Shown piece by piece: positions 1-5,002 of a stretch of DNA of 5,072 bases (positions within the stretch are counted from its first letter, which is position 1; each line of letters opens with the position of its first letter). The position numbers were made by a program, and so were the translations under genes. The notes under the pieces were generated by a model. It did not search any database, was not told the origin of the DNA, and saw only the letters and a program-made list of their open reading frames with translations. Source of the stretch: Candidatus Hydromicrobium americanum (GTDB taxonomy: Bacteria > Actinomycetota > Humimicrobiia > Humimicrobiales > Humimicrobiaceae); assembly GCA_002779205.1 (NCBI GenBank), contig PEXF01000157.1, positions 1 to 5,072 on the forward strand, written 5' to 3'.

Positions 1-41
1 AACAAAGTGAGACGAAAGAACAAGTCCCCCTTCGCCCACCA
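1..41 (+). mobile_element. Tail of a tRNA-3'-end-associated element (partial)
   Basis: Positions 7-27 match 370-390 at 19 of 21 bases; the mismatches are T8/C371 and A20/C383. From 21 to 41 the sequence reads as the last 21 nt of a tRNA: end of the T loop (CAAGT), T-stem 3' strand (26-30, CCCCC), acceptor 3' strand (31-37, TTCGCCC), discriminator A38 and encoded CCA (39-41). No tRNA body precedes it; the sequence upstream is the same purine-rich core that ends the element after tRNA-Ala. I infer that this is the downstream end of a second element inserted at a different tRNA, whose intact gene would lie outside the window to the left. The acceptor strand differs from tRNA-Ala, so this is not a simple duplication of the other locus. 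The tRNA identity cannot be told from the 3' end alone. Confidence 0.55.
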
Positions 42-69
42 GTAGATTTAATAAATGGCTCTACACCAA

Positions 70-101
70 TTAACGGAAGTCAATTATTTTAGAATTATAA
101 T
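70..101 (+). promoter_or_regulatory. Candidate promoter for tRNA-Ala
   Basis: A perfect TATAAT lies at 96-101, about 60 bases before the tRNA. The only TTGACA-like hexamer nearby is TTAACG at 70-75, with a long 20-bp spacer, so the -35 is weak. The surroundings are AT-rich and chance matches are likely. Transcription could also come from a tRNA operon upstream of the window. Confidence 0.25.
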
Positions 102-161
102 ACTGGCTAGATTAAATAAATAGCAGTTTAATTAAGAGTTGATTTAATCGAACTATTTAGT

Positions 162-236
162 GGGGATGTAGTTCAGTGGGAGAACGCTTGTCTGGCAGAC
201 AAGAGGGCGGCGGTTCAAGTCCGCTCATCTCCACCA
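162..236 (+). tRNA. tRNA-Ala (anticodon GGC)
   Basis: A complete cloverleaf can be folded by eye. The acceptor stem is 162-168 with 226-232, the D stem 171-174 with 182-185, the anticodon stem 187-191 with 199-203, and the T stem 209-213 with 221-225 around the loop TTCAAGT. The anticodon loop 192-198 (CTGGCAG) gives anticodon GGC at 194-196, which reads GCC (Ala). The third acceptor pair is G164-T230, the G3:U70 wobble that is the classic alanine identity element, and the discriminator is A233. CCA is encoded at 234-236. The 21 nt from the T loop to CCA (216-236) recur exactly at 384-404. The tRNA is intact despite the adjacent element, as expected when an element regenerates the tRNA 3' end. 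Confidence 0.96.
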
Positions 237-278
237 GTAAATTTACTGAATATGGTAAATGATGTTTAATCCAGATTG

Positions 279-309
279 TGTAAAATATGCCGGTGGTGCA
301 TATTTTACA
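279..309 (+). repeat. Perfect 12-bp hairpin inside the element
   Basis: TGTAAAATATGC at 279-290 is the exact reverse complement of GCATATTTTACA at 298-309, with the 7-nt loop CGGTGGT. No T-run follows, so a simple intrinsic terminator is unlikely. It stands directly before the folded core and may be part of the element's DNA or RNA structure. Confidence 0.75.
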
Positions 310-390
310 GGACTTGAAAAGACGGACTGAGTCAAAGACGAGGGAGTCCGCGGCTCTGCAGCGAGCGGAGCGAGACGAAAGACCAAGTCC
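310..390 (+). other. Potential multibranched structured core of the element
   Basis: GGACTTG (310-316) is complementary to CAAGTCC (384-390) and closes the segment. Inside it, CGGACT (323-328) pairs with AGTCCG (345-350), and GCTC (353-356) can pair with GAGC at 363-366 or at 368-371. AGTCCG also occurs in the tRNA-derived end (386-391), so alternative pairings compete. GGACTTGAA (310-318) is the exact reverse complement of the tRNA T-loop sequence TTCAAGTCC (214-222), placing an inverted copy of the target core inside the element. The purine-rich end of the core (370-390) is the part shared with 7-27. Whether it acts as DNA or RNA is unknown; I do not recognise it as a known RNA family. Confidence 0.5.
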
Positions 391-404
391 GCTCATCTCC
401 ACCA
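384..404 (+). repeat. Direct repeat of the tRNA-Ala 3' end (attR-like)
   Basis: These 21 bp are identical to 216-236, which run from tRNA position 56 (T loop) to the terminal A76. Identity stops sharply at the left edge (T215 versus C383) and at CCA on the right. The tRNA part at 21-41 has exactly the same 21-nt extent in another tRNA sequence, so the boundary is reproducible. Confidence 0.85.
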
Positions 405-479
405 TTTTTTATATACTAATATTTTTAAATCGAAGTATTTATAAATTTGGTAAACACTAAAGCTATAGCTATAAGTCTT

Positions 480-533
480 TTATTTAACAGTGATATTTAT
501 TTTAAACAGAAATTCTTCTTTTAACTCTTCCTC
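480..533 (-). pseudogene. Detached C-terminal strand of the I42 inhibitor
   Basis: Directly after the TAA at 534-536 and in the same frame, the minus strand reads EEELKEEFLFKINITVK and then a TAA at 480-482. The alternating hydrophobic pattern FLFKINITV fits the last beta strand of chagasin-like proteins, which normally follows RPW after a short acidic linker. A single base change (for example GAA to TAA, restoring the common RPWE) would give a 138-residue protein. I infer a recent nonsense mutation or a base error in the assembly; stop-codon readthrough is less likely because other genes here use TAA as a normal stop. Confidence 0.65.
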
Positions 534-896
534 TTACCAGGGTCTCTGGTAAGTCAGGATAATTTCAGTCTGACCGCTATTTTCGGCTTTGAAGGTAAAA
601 ATTTCGTAGCCTCCCGCCCCCACAAGTTCTTCTTCTTTTTCTGTCTGCACAAATTTAGAGTCAAACAGGGATACCACAGAAGTATCTGTCTCTTCACCCA
701 GTATCCAGCTATAGCCTGTGGTAGGATTGGATTCAAGTTTTATATTTATCCTGTCTCCCTTTTCCAGTTCAAAAGATTTACCCTTATCGTCAAAAGTTAA
801 TTCAGCAATGCTTTGGCAGGAACAAAGTAAAATTATTAAAAGTGTGATAACCAGTACTATAGATAAAAGTCTAATGAGCACATTCTTACCTATCAT
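534..896 (-). CDS. Chagasin-family (I42) cysteine protease inhibitor lipoprotein, C-terminally truncated
   Basis: The 120-residue product starts with a charged N-terminus and a hydrophobic stretch (about 6-24) ending in LCSC, a plausible lipobox with Cys27 lipidated, so it should be anchored facing the periplasm or outside. The mature part has the three loop signatures of the chagasin/I42 fold: NPTTGYSW (57-64), GAGG (93-96) and RPW (118-120). In this family the three loops block the active-site cleft of papain-like (C1) cysteine proteases. The ATG start has AAAGGA about seven bases upstream. The frame stops directly after RPW, where family members usually continue with a Glu and a last beta strand; that strand is still encoded past the stop (480-533). 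The gene is therefore probably damaged or represents a truncated allele. It is transcribed opposite to its neighbours, and no target protease is visible in the window. Confidence 0.85.
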   Translation of the reverse strand: MIGKNVLIRLLSIVLVITLLIILLCSCQSIAELTFDDKGKSFELEKGDRINIKLESNPTTGYSWILGEETDTSVVSLFDSKFVQTEKEEELVGAGGYEIFTFKAENSGQTEIILTYQRPW

Positions 897-1057
897 TTTG
901 GTTTCCTTTCTTCTTTGGTGATGATAATATTAAATAACACCTGTAGCATAGAATAATTTTTAAATATGACTGTTTAATAATAACTTAAAGGGATTTAATT
1001 GGAAATGTAAAGCTGATAAATTTTAAATGGACAGGAAAATCTGGAAGGAGAATCAAT

Positions 1058-1474
1058 GTGAAAAGTTACAGAAAGGAGTTATGGTTTCAAACTAAAAATA
1101 GAAGAGAATTGATCAATATAACTGGTGAGGTAAAAAATTGCCTAAAGGAAAGCGGAATAAATGAAGGTCTTGCTCTCTGTAATGCCATGCATATTACTGC
1201 CAGTGTTTTTATAAATGATGATGAAAGCGGCCTACACCAGGATTTTGAGAAGTGGCTTGAAAAAATTGCACCAGAGAAACCTTATAATCAATATATGCAT
1301 AATGGGTTTGAAGATAATGCTGATGCACATCTGAAACGAACTATAATGGGAAGAGAAGCAGTAATTGCAGTAACAGAAGGCAGGCTTGATTTAGGGCCGT
1401 GGGAACAGATATTTTACGGTGAATTTGATGGTAAGAGAAAAAAAAGAGTGCTGATTAAGATAATAGGAGAATGA
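1058..1474 (+). CDS. yjbQ: YjbQ/UPF0047 family protein
   Basis: The 138-residue length and the motif order match the YjbQ (UPF0047) family: a small single-domain protein, with HITAS at 45-49, DNADAHLK at 86-93 with His91, and GRLDLGPWEQIFYGEFDG at 108-125. The conserved histidines (45, 91) line the putative metal and active site of the family. E. coli YjbQ has weak thiamine-phosphate synthase activity and the family is often named on that basis, but its physiological role is unsettled. The family's usual DGPR is DGKR here. The start is GTG at 1058, with GGAAGGAG at 1043-1050 and a 7-nt spacer; the ATG overlapping it at 1056 runs straight into TGA and cannot be used. The stop overlaps a possible small ORF by four bases (ATGA). 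No thiamine genes are nearby. Confidence 0.93.
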   Translation: MKSYRKELWFQTKNRRELINITGEVKNCLKESGINEGLALCNAMHITASVFINDDESGLHQDFEKWLEKIAPEKPYNQYMHNGFEDNADAHLKRTIMGREAVIAVTEGRLDLGPWEQIFYGEFDGKRKKRVLIKIIGE

Positions 1475-1632
1475 TAAACGCATTTTTTAAAGAAAAATCT
1501 TTTATTATCTCTTATAATTATAGAAGAACTGCTAAAGGATTAAAATTAACTTTATATGGTCTTATTAAAGTATTGCTCTGTTATTTTATAATTATCAAAA
1601 AGGCATCAACTGAAGGCAGGATTGTTGAATAG
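1471..1632 (+). CDS. Possible 53-residue protein coupled to yjbQ
   Basis: An ATG at 1471 overlaps the yjbQ TGA (ATGA, four bases), a usual arrangement for translational coupling, and is preceded by AGGAGA. The frame stays open for 53 codons and stops with TAG at 1630-1632, about 30 bases before ychF. The product begins MINAFFKEKS, is rich in Lys and Arg, and has a hydrophobic stretch at about 24-42 (LKLTLYGLIKVLLCYFIII) that could cross or bind a membrane. I recognise no family. The space between AGGAG and ATG is very short, the DNA is AT-rich, and an ORF of this size can occur by chance, so it may be plain spacer. It fills nearly all of the yjbQ-ychF gap, which is the main argument for it. 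Confidence 0.35.
   Translation: MINAFFKEKSFIISYNYRRTAKGLKLTLYGLIKVLLCYFIIIKKASTEGRIVE
1565..1592 (+). promoter_or_regulatory. Candidate promoter for ychF
   Basis: TATAAT at 1587-1592 follows TTAAAG at 1565-1570 with a 16-bp spacer. The -10 is perfect and the -35 matches consensus at three of six bases. It would give a leader of about 65 nt before ychF. It lies inside the possible small ORF, and the AT-rich context makes chance matches common. Confidence 0.25.
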
Positions 1633-1660
1633 ATTATTTTTATTAAAATAGGACTTAAAT

Positions 1661-1665
1661 AGGAG
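1661..1665 (+). promoter_or_regulatory. Ribosome binding site directly abutting the ychF start
   Basis: AGGAG ends immediately before the ATG at 1666, with no spacer, where 5-9 nt is usual. An in-frame TAG at 1660-1662 rules out an earlier start, and the P-loop begins at residue 9, leaving little room for a later one. Either this site works poorly or the weaker GGAC at 1651-1654 (11-nt spacer) is used. Confidence 0.45.
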
Positions 1666-2769
1666 ATGACGATCAAGCTAGGAATAATAGGTCTTCCTAA
1701 TGTGGGAAAGAGCACACTGTTTAATGCAATAACAGCTGCCGGTGCAGAAGCTTCAAATTATCCATTTTGTACCGTAGAGCCAAATATTGCTGTAGTGCCT
1801 ATTCCTGACAGGAGACTGGAGGAATTAGCCAGAATAGTTAGTCCAGAAAAAATTATCCCCACGACTATTGAGTTTGTAGATATAGCGGGACTGGTAAAGG
1901 GTGCCAGTAAAGGTGAAGGGCTCGGAAATAGATTCCTATCTCATATTCGTGAAGTGGAAGCTATTGTCCATGTTGTAAGATGTTTTAAAGATGAGAATGT
2001 GTCACATACATATCCTGATATAGAGCCTGTAAGAGATGTTGAAGTAGTGAATCTGGAATTAATTCTTGCAGACCTTGAAAGCCTTGAAAAAAGGATTGAT
2101 AAGGCACACAGGATGGCAAAAAGTGGTGAGAAAAAATATATAACTGAATATGAACTGCTGGGGAGAGTAAAAGAAGAACTGGTAGAGGGGATTCCTATAA
2201 GGAATATGGAATTCAATGATGAAGAAAGAATGGTTGTAAATCAACTTTTTTTACTCTCTGCTAAACCAGTTATATATGCTGCAAATATAGATGAAACTGA
2301 CCTGGGAAAGGATATGGAAGATTTAACAGCTGTAAAAAAGCTTTGGCAATATGCTTCTAAAGAAAAATCAGAATTGATGGTAGTAAGTGCAAAAATTGAA
2401 GAGGAGATAATAAAGCTGGACCCTGGCGAAAGGGAAATATTCATGAAAGAACTCGGTATTCCCATATCAGGTATGGATAGGTTGTTAAAAGCCTGCTATA
2501 AGCTGCTGGGGCTTATAAGTTTTTTAACTATAAAGCCTCCAGAGGTCCGGGCATGGACTATCAAGGAGGGCACCAGAGCACCAGAAGCCGCAGGCAAGAT
2601 TCATACAGATTTCCAGAAAGGTTTTATATGTGTTGAAGTTATAGATTACAATACTCTTGTAAACATTGGTTCTTATGTAGCTGCAAAAGAAAAAGGGCTA
2701 GTCCGCCGTGAAGGAAAAGATTATATAATGAAAGACGGAGACGTTGCCTTATTTAAATTTAGTGTATAA
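1666..2769 (+). CDS. ychF: Ribosome-binding ATPase YchF (Obg/OLA1 family)
   Basis: The 367 residues match the family length (E. coli 363). The G domain shows G1 GLPNVGKS (9-16), the YchF hallmark NYPFCTVEPN (31-40), and G3 DIAGLVKGAS (72-81) followed by KGEGLGNRFL. In place of NKxD it has NIDE (207-210), the substitution that makes YchF prefer ATP to GTP, and then SAKIE (241-245). A helical coiled-coil insert lies at about 125-200, and a C-terminal TGS-like domain at about 280-367 contains EVRAWTI and ends in GDVALFKFSV. Known family members are cytoplasmic P-loop ATPases that bind ribosomes and affect translation and stress responses. The start is fixed by an upstream in-frame stop and the early P-loop. 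It may be cotranscribed with yjbQ. A promoter for the next gene begins two bases after its stop. Confidence 0.98.
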   Translation: MTIKLGIIGLPNVGKSTLFNAITAAGAEASNYPFCTVEPNIAVVPIPDRRLEELARIVSPEKIIPTTIEFVDIAGLVKGASKGEGLGNRFLSHIREVEAIVHVVRCFKDENVSHTYPDIEPVRDVEVVNLELILADLESLEKRIDKAHRMAKSGEKKYITEYELLGRVKEELVEGIPIRNMEFNDEERMVVNQLFLLSAKPVIYAANIDETDLGKDMEDLTAVKKLWQYASKEKSELMVVSAKIEEEIIKLDPGEREIFMKELGIPISGMDRLLKACYKLLGLISFLTIKPPEVRAWTIKEGTRAPEAAGKIHTDFQKGFICVEVIDYNTLVNIGSYVAAKEKGLVRREGKDYIMKDGDVALFKFSV

Positions 2770-2770
2770 A

Positions 2771-2799
2771 TTGAGTTTTGTAATATTCATTTGTATAAT
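2771..2799 (+). promoter_or_regulatory. Sigma70-type promoter for the CARDB-like gene
   Basis: TTGAGT at 2771-2776 and a perfect TATAAT at 2794-2799 are separated by exactly 17 bp. Transcription would begin near 2806, giving a leader of about 50 nt before the TTG start at 2859. A short inverted repeat, GTTATA/TATAAC (2821-2826 and 2839-2844), lies in that leader just before the Shine-Dalgarno sequence. This is the best promoter match in the window. Confidence 0.6.
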
Positions 2800-2858
2800 G
2801 TATTTTAGTCTTTGCGGGCAGTTATAAATCTTTGTTTCTATAACCAGAAAGGATATTC

Positions 2859-3884
2859 TTGGAAAGAAGAGGTAGGAAAGAATCAATCATAACTTTAACA
2901 ATAATGGTTATAATTGCTATAGTAATCGTAAGCTGGCTTTCTGGTTTATGGAGTTGTGAGACTGGCAGAAAGGAATTAACTGATATAGAAAGATTAACCA
3001 TTTCCGATTATGTAAACTCGATTTCAGTCTTGGTTCAGCAATCCAATAAAGTTTCTTACAAATTCTTTAATACTATGACAAAAACAAAAGAATTATCCAG
3101 GGAAGATCTGGATAGCGAGCTTTTAGAAATAATAGAAGAGAGTAAGGTAATTTTAGAAAATAGTAGAGAGTTAAATCCTCCGGAATTTTTTGAAGTTGCG
3201 CATGGATATTTAGAATTAGTGTTTGAGACCAGAAATAAGGCTTATGAAGATTTTAAGCCAGCTTTATTTAACGCATTACGGGATCTGGATTTAGATATAT
3301 CTACCACTCAGATAACAAATACCTTTTTATATATGTTTATGAGTGATGAGATATATTTGTACTTTCAGGATAAGTTAGAAGAGTCAGGAGAAAATTTAGG
3401 AATAAAAAACTTGACTATAATTGATTCAGTGATTCTTAAGGATAGAGGCCTGACAAACACTCAAAGTGTTATGGGATTTATCTCAGAAATTAAGACTGTG
3501 ACCAAATTACAGCAGAGGAGAGGTGTAGCTGTTATTGAAGACAGTATAAAATTTGATCCTCAGGTGCTTAATGAACAGGGTGAATATTTGATATTGGCTA
3601 ATGGGTCGGAAATCGCTGTTTCTATTGCTATAGAAAATCAGGGCAATGTGATAGAAAATGATGTGAATGTGGTTATGAGATATATGACTCAGGATAATAT
3701 TTCTGAGGAAAAAAAATACACTATAAATTCCATCAATCCATCTGAGCAAAAAACTGTAACCATATCAGGATTTACTGCTTATCCGGGTAGAAAATGTGAA
3801 CTACAAATAACTGCAGGTCCTGTGCCGGATGAAGTACTTCTGACCAATAATACAGTTAAATACAAATTCATGATGGAAGATTAG
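2859..3884 (+). CDS. Membrane-anchored envelope protein with CARDB-like C-terminal domain
   Basis: I do not recognise a named family. The start is TTG at 2859, supported by AGAAAGGA at 2846-2853 with a 5-nt spacer. A basic N-terminus (MERRGRK) is followed by one hydrophobic segment (about 10-31), so the rest should lie outside the membrane. Residues about 40-185 look helical, with a heptad-like charged stretch and the motif NPPEFFEVAHGYLEL. Residues about 248-338 look like a beta-sandwich of the CARDB/Ig type: the NQGNVIENDVNVVMRY strand pair, INPSEQKTVT, a Pro-Gly turn and a final LTNNTVKYKF resembling the NN end of CARDB domains. Such domains usually bind proteins or surfaces outside the cell. 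The neighbouring gene downstream encodes a membrane-anchored M23 peptidase, so a joint role in the cell wall is possible, but each gene has its own promoter candidate. The domain call is by pattern only. Confidence 0.8.
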   Translation: MERRGRKESIITLTIMVIIAIVIVSWLSGLWSCETGRKELTDIERLTISDYVNSISVLVQQSNKVSYKFFNTMTKTKELSREDLDSELLEIIEESKVILENSRELNPPEFFEVAHGYLELVFETRNKAYEDFKPALFNALRDLDLDISTTQITNTFLYMFMSDEIYLYFQDKLEESGENLGIKNLTIIDSVILKDRGLTNTQSVMGFISEIKTVTKLQQRRGVAVIEDSIKFDPQVLNEQGEYLILANGSEIAVSIAIENQGNVIENDVNVVMRYMTQDNISEEKKYTINSINPSEQKTVTISGFTAYPGRKCELQITAGPVPDEVLLTNNTVKYKFMMED

Positions 3885-3940
3885 AAATACTTAAAGGTTA
3901 AACCGTCATTTGCAGTTCTATAACACTTAATATTTTTGTA

Positions 3941-3975
3941 ATAAAAAAACTTAAATAAAAAAACTTAAATAAAAA
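3941..3975 (+). repeat. 14-bp tandem repeat, 2.5 copies
   Basis: ATAAAAAAACTTAA occurs perfectly at 3941-3954 and 3955-3968, followed by a partial ATAAAAA (3969-3975). It lies just upstream of the M23 promoter candidate. The phased A-runs could bend DNA or act as an UP-like element; it may equally be a slippage product. Confidence 0.85.
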
Positions 3976-3978
3976 GGT

Positions 3979-4006
3979 TTTCCATATTATATTTATCGGT
4001 TATAAT
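3979..4006 (+). promoter_or_regulatory. Candidate promoter for the M23 peptidase gene
   Basis: TTTCCA at 3979-3984 and a perfect TATAAT at 4001-4006 are separated by 16 bp. The A-rich tandem repeat ends four bases upstream, as an UP element might. The predicted leader is about 30 nt. The surroundings are very AT-rich, so the match is moderate evidence only. Confidence 0.45.
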
Positions 4007-4042
4007 ATTATCTCTAACTTTTAATACTGGAATAATTTGTTT

Positions 4043-5002
4043 ATGGAGGAAAAAAAGACTAAATCTTTTACTTTATTGATTTTATCGGATGCTAAGTCCA
4101 GAATAAGGAAAGTAAAGATTTCACACAACGTGTTAAGATTATTATTTATTGTGTTTATAATAATCTTAGCCTCTGCTGTAATCCTGGTTTCAGATTTATT
4201 TCTTACTCGCCAGAAGTTAAATGAGAAGATAGCTGAGCTTGAAAGAGTAGAATATAGGGTCAATTATAAAGAAATAGAACTGGCAAATCTTGAAAAGAAA
4301 ACCAAGGAGGTAGAAACAAAAACAAAAATTCTGGAAAGTTACCTAAAAGAAGTAGAAGACCTTGACCGGATGGTCAGGAACATAACCGGAAAAGGTGGAT
4401 ACGCTGAGGAGGTAGCAATTTATGTCTCAGATTTGAGTTCTGATATTGAACTTGAAGAAGACCCCAATGAGATTTATTACTATATCAGTGACCAGGAACA
4501 GGAATTGGATGATATAGATGCGCTGCTGGATGATCTTCTGAGTAAAGCTCCTGAATTATCCGAGATACTTTCTCTGGATAAGCAGAATATGGAAGACCAT
4601 ATATACTTAATGGAACATACTCCTGATATCTGGCCAACCTGGGGAACGATGACATCTTTATTTGGAGAAAGAAGATGGGGCTACAGGCATAAAGGACTGG
4701 ATATTGCCAATAATGTTGGTACCAATATACATACAACTGCCAGCGGGGTAGTAATTTACGCAGGATGGGATGGAAGCTATGGCAAAAAAATTATTATTTA
4801 TCATGGGTCTGGTCTTAATGATGCTAAATATAGTACCGTTTATGCACATCTCAGTAAAATATATGTTAAAGTGGGAGATGAGGTAACTAAAGATGATGTA
4901 ATAGGAACAATGGGAGATACTGGACACAGCACCGGACCACATTTGCATTATGAGGTTTTAGTAAATGGTATTCCTAAAAATCCAATGGACTTTCTCCCGT
5001 AA
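4043..5002 (+). CDS. Membrane-anchored coiled-coil M23 (LytM-type) peptidase
   Basis: The 319-residue product has a short cytoplasmic N-terminus (MEEKKTKSFTLLILSDAKSR), one transmembrane segment (about 31-53), a coiled coil (about 54-113), an acidic linker, and a C-terminal LytM/M23 domain (about 195-319). The zinc site is complete: His216 and Asp220 in HKGLD, and His302 in HLH. The catalytic histidines are His269 (YAHL) and His300. Family members cut peptide cross-links in peptidoglycan, or act as inactive activators when these residues are lost; here they are kept, so an active endopeptidase outside the membrane is likely. Coiled-coil M23 proteins often work in cell separation or wall growth. 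The ATG at 4043 was chosen; a TTG two codons upstream (4037) with GGA five bases before it is also possible, and neither has a strong Shine-Dalgarno. It follows the CARDB-like gene on the same strand. Confidence 0.93.
   Translation: MEEKKTKSFTLLILSDAKSRIRKVKISHNVLRLLFIVFIIILASAVILVSDLFLTRQKLNEKIAELERVEYRVNYKEIELANLEKKTKEVETKTKILESYLKEVEDLDRMVRNITGKGGYAEEVAIYVSDLSSDIELEEDPNEIYYYISDQEQELDDIDALLDDLLSKAPELSEILSLDKQNMEDHIYLMEHTPDIWPTWGTMTSLFGERRWGYRHKGLDIANNVGTNIHTTASGVVIYAGWDGSYGKKIIIYHGSGLNDAKYSTVYAHLSKIYVKVGDEVTKDDVIGTMGDTGHSTGPHLHYEVLVNGIPKNPMDFLP

Larger units (their letters stand above)
237..404 (+). mobile_element. Small tRNA-3'-end element after tRNA-Ala
   Basis: This 168-bp segment starts immediately after the tRNA CCA and ends with an exact 21-bp copy (384-404) of the tRNA 3' end, the attL/attR-like arrangement left when an element integrates into a tRNA 3' terminus. 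It has no credible ORF and so would be non-autonomous. Its left part (237-278) is AT-rich and starts with the palindrome GTAAATTTAC; next come a 12-bp perfect hairpin (279-309) and a GC-richer, potentially folded core (310-390). A similar tail occurs at 7-27 next to a different tRNA end, so at least two copies exist in this neighbourhood. A run of six T (405-410) follows directly and may help termination. The minus-strand reading frame through this region is only the complement of tRNA and element. Origin and mechanism are inferred; no integrase is present in the window. Confidence 0.55.

Noticed and set aside
162..236. tRNA-Gly (GCC) as the identity
   Set aside because: The 7-nt anticodon loop places GGC at 194-196, and the G3:U70 pair with A73 supports alanine.
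279..404. CRISPR array or intrinsic terminator
   Set aside because: There are no regularly spaced repeats, so it is not CRISPR. The hairpin at 279-309 lacks a T-run, and the T-run at 405-410 does not directly follow a simple stem.
157..405. Minus-strand frame of 82 codons across the tRNA and element
   Set aside because: It is the complement of tRNA-Ala and the repeated tRNA end; its repeated VEMSGL residues come from the 21-bp duplication. Frames antisense to tRNAs often give such false proteins.
461..470. Perfect 10-bp palindrome AGCTATAGCT
   Set aside because: A lone short palindrome in AT-rich spacer, without a promoter or a second copy, is too weak to call an operator.
480..536. Recoding of UAA as a sense codon in the I42 gene
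   Set aside because: YchF and the M23 gene end with normal TAA stops at the expected family length, so code reassignment is not supported.
718..921. Plus-strand frame opposite the I42 inhibitor gene
   Set aside because: It is antisense to a gene with clear family motifs and a Shine-Dalgarno, and has no recognisable features itself.
1941..2465. Minus-strand frames inside ychF
   Set aside because: They are shadows of a strongly conserved gene.
4485..4948. Minus-strand frames inside the M23 gene
   Set aside because: They lie opposite the catalytic domain and have no supporting start signals or motifs.
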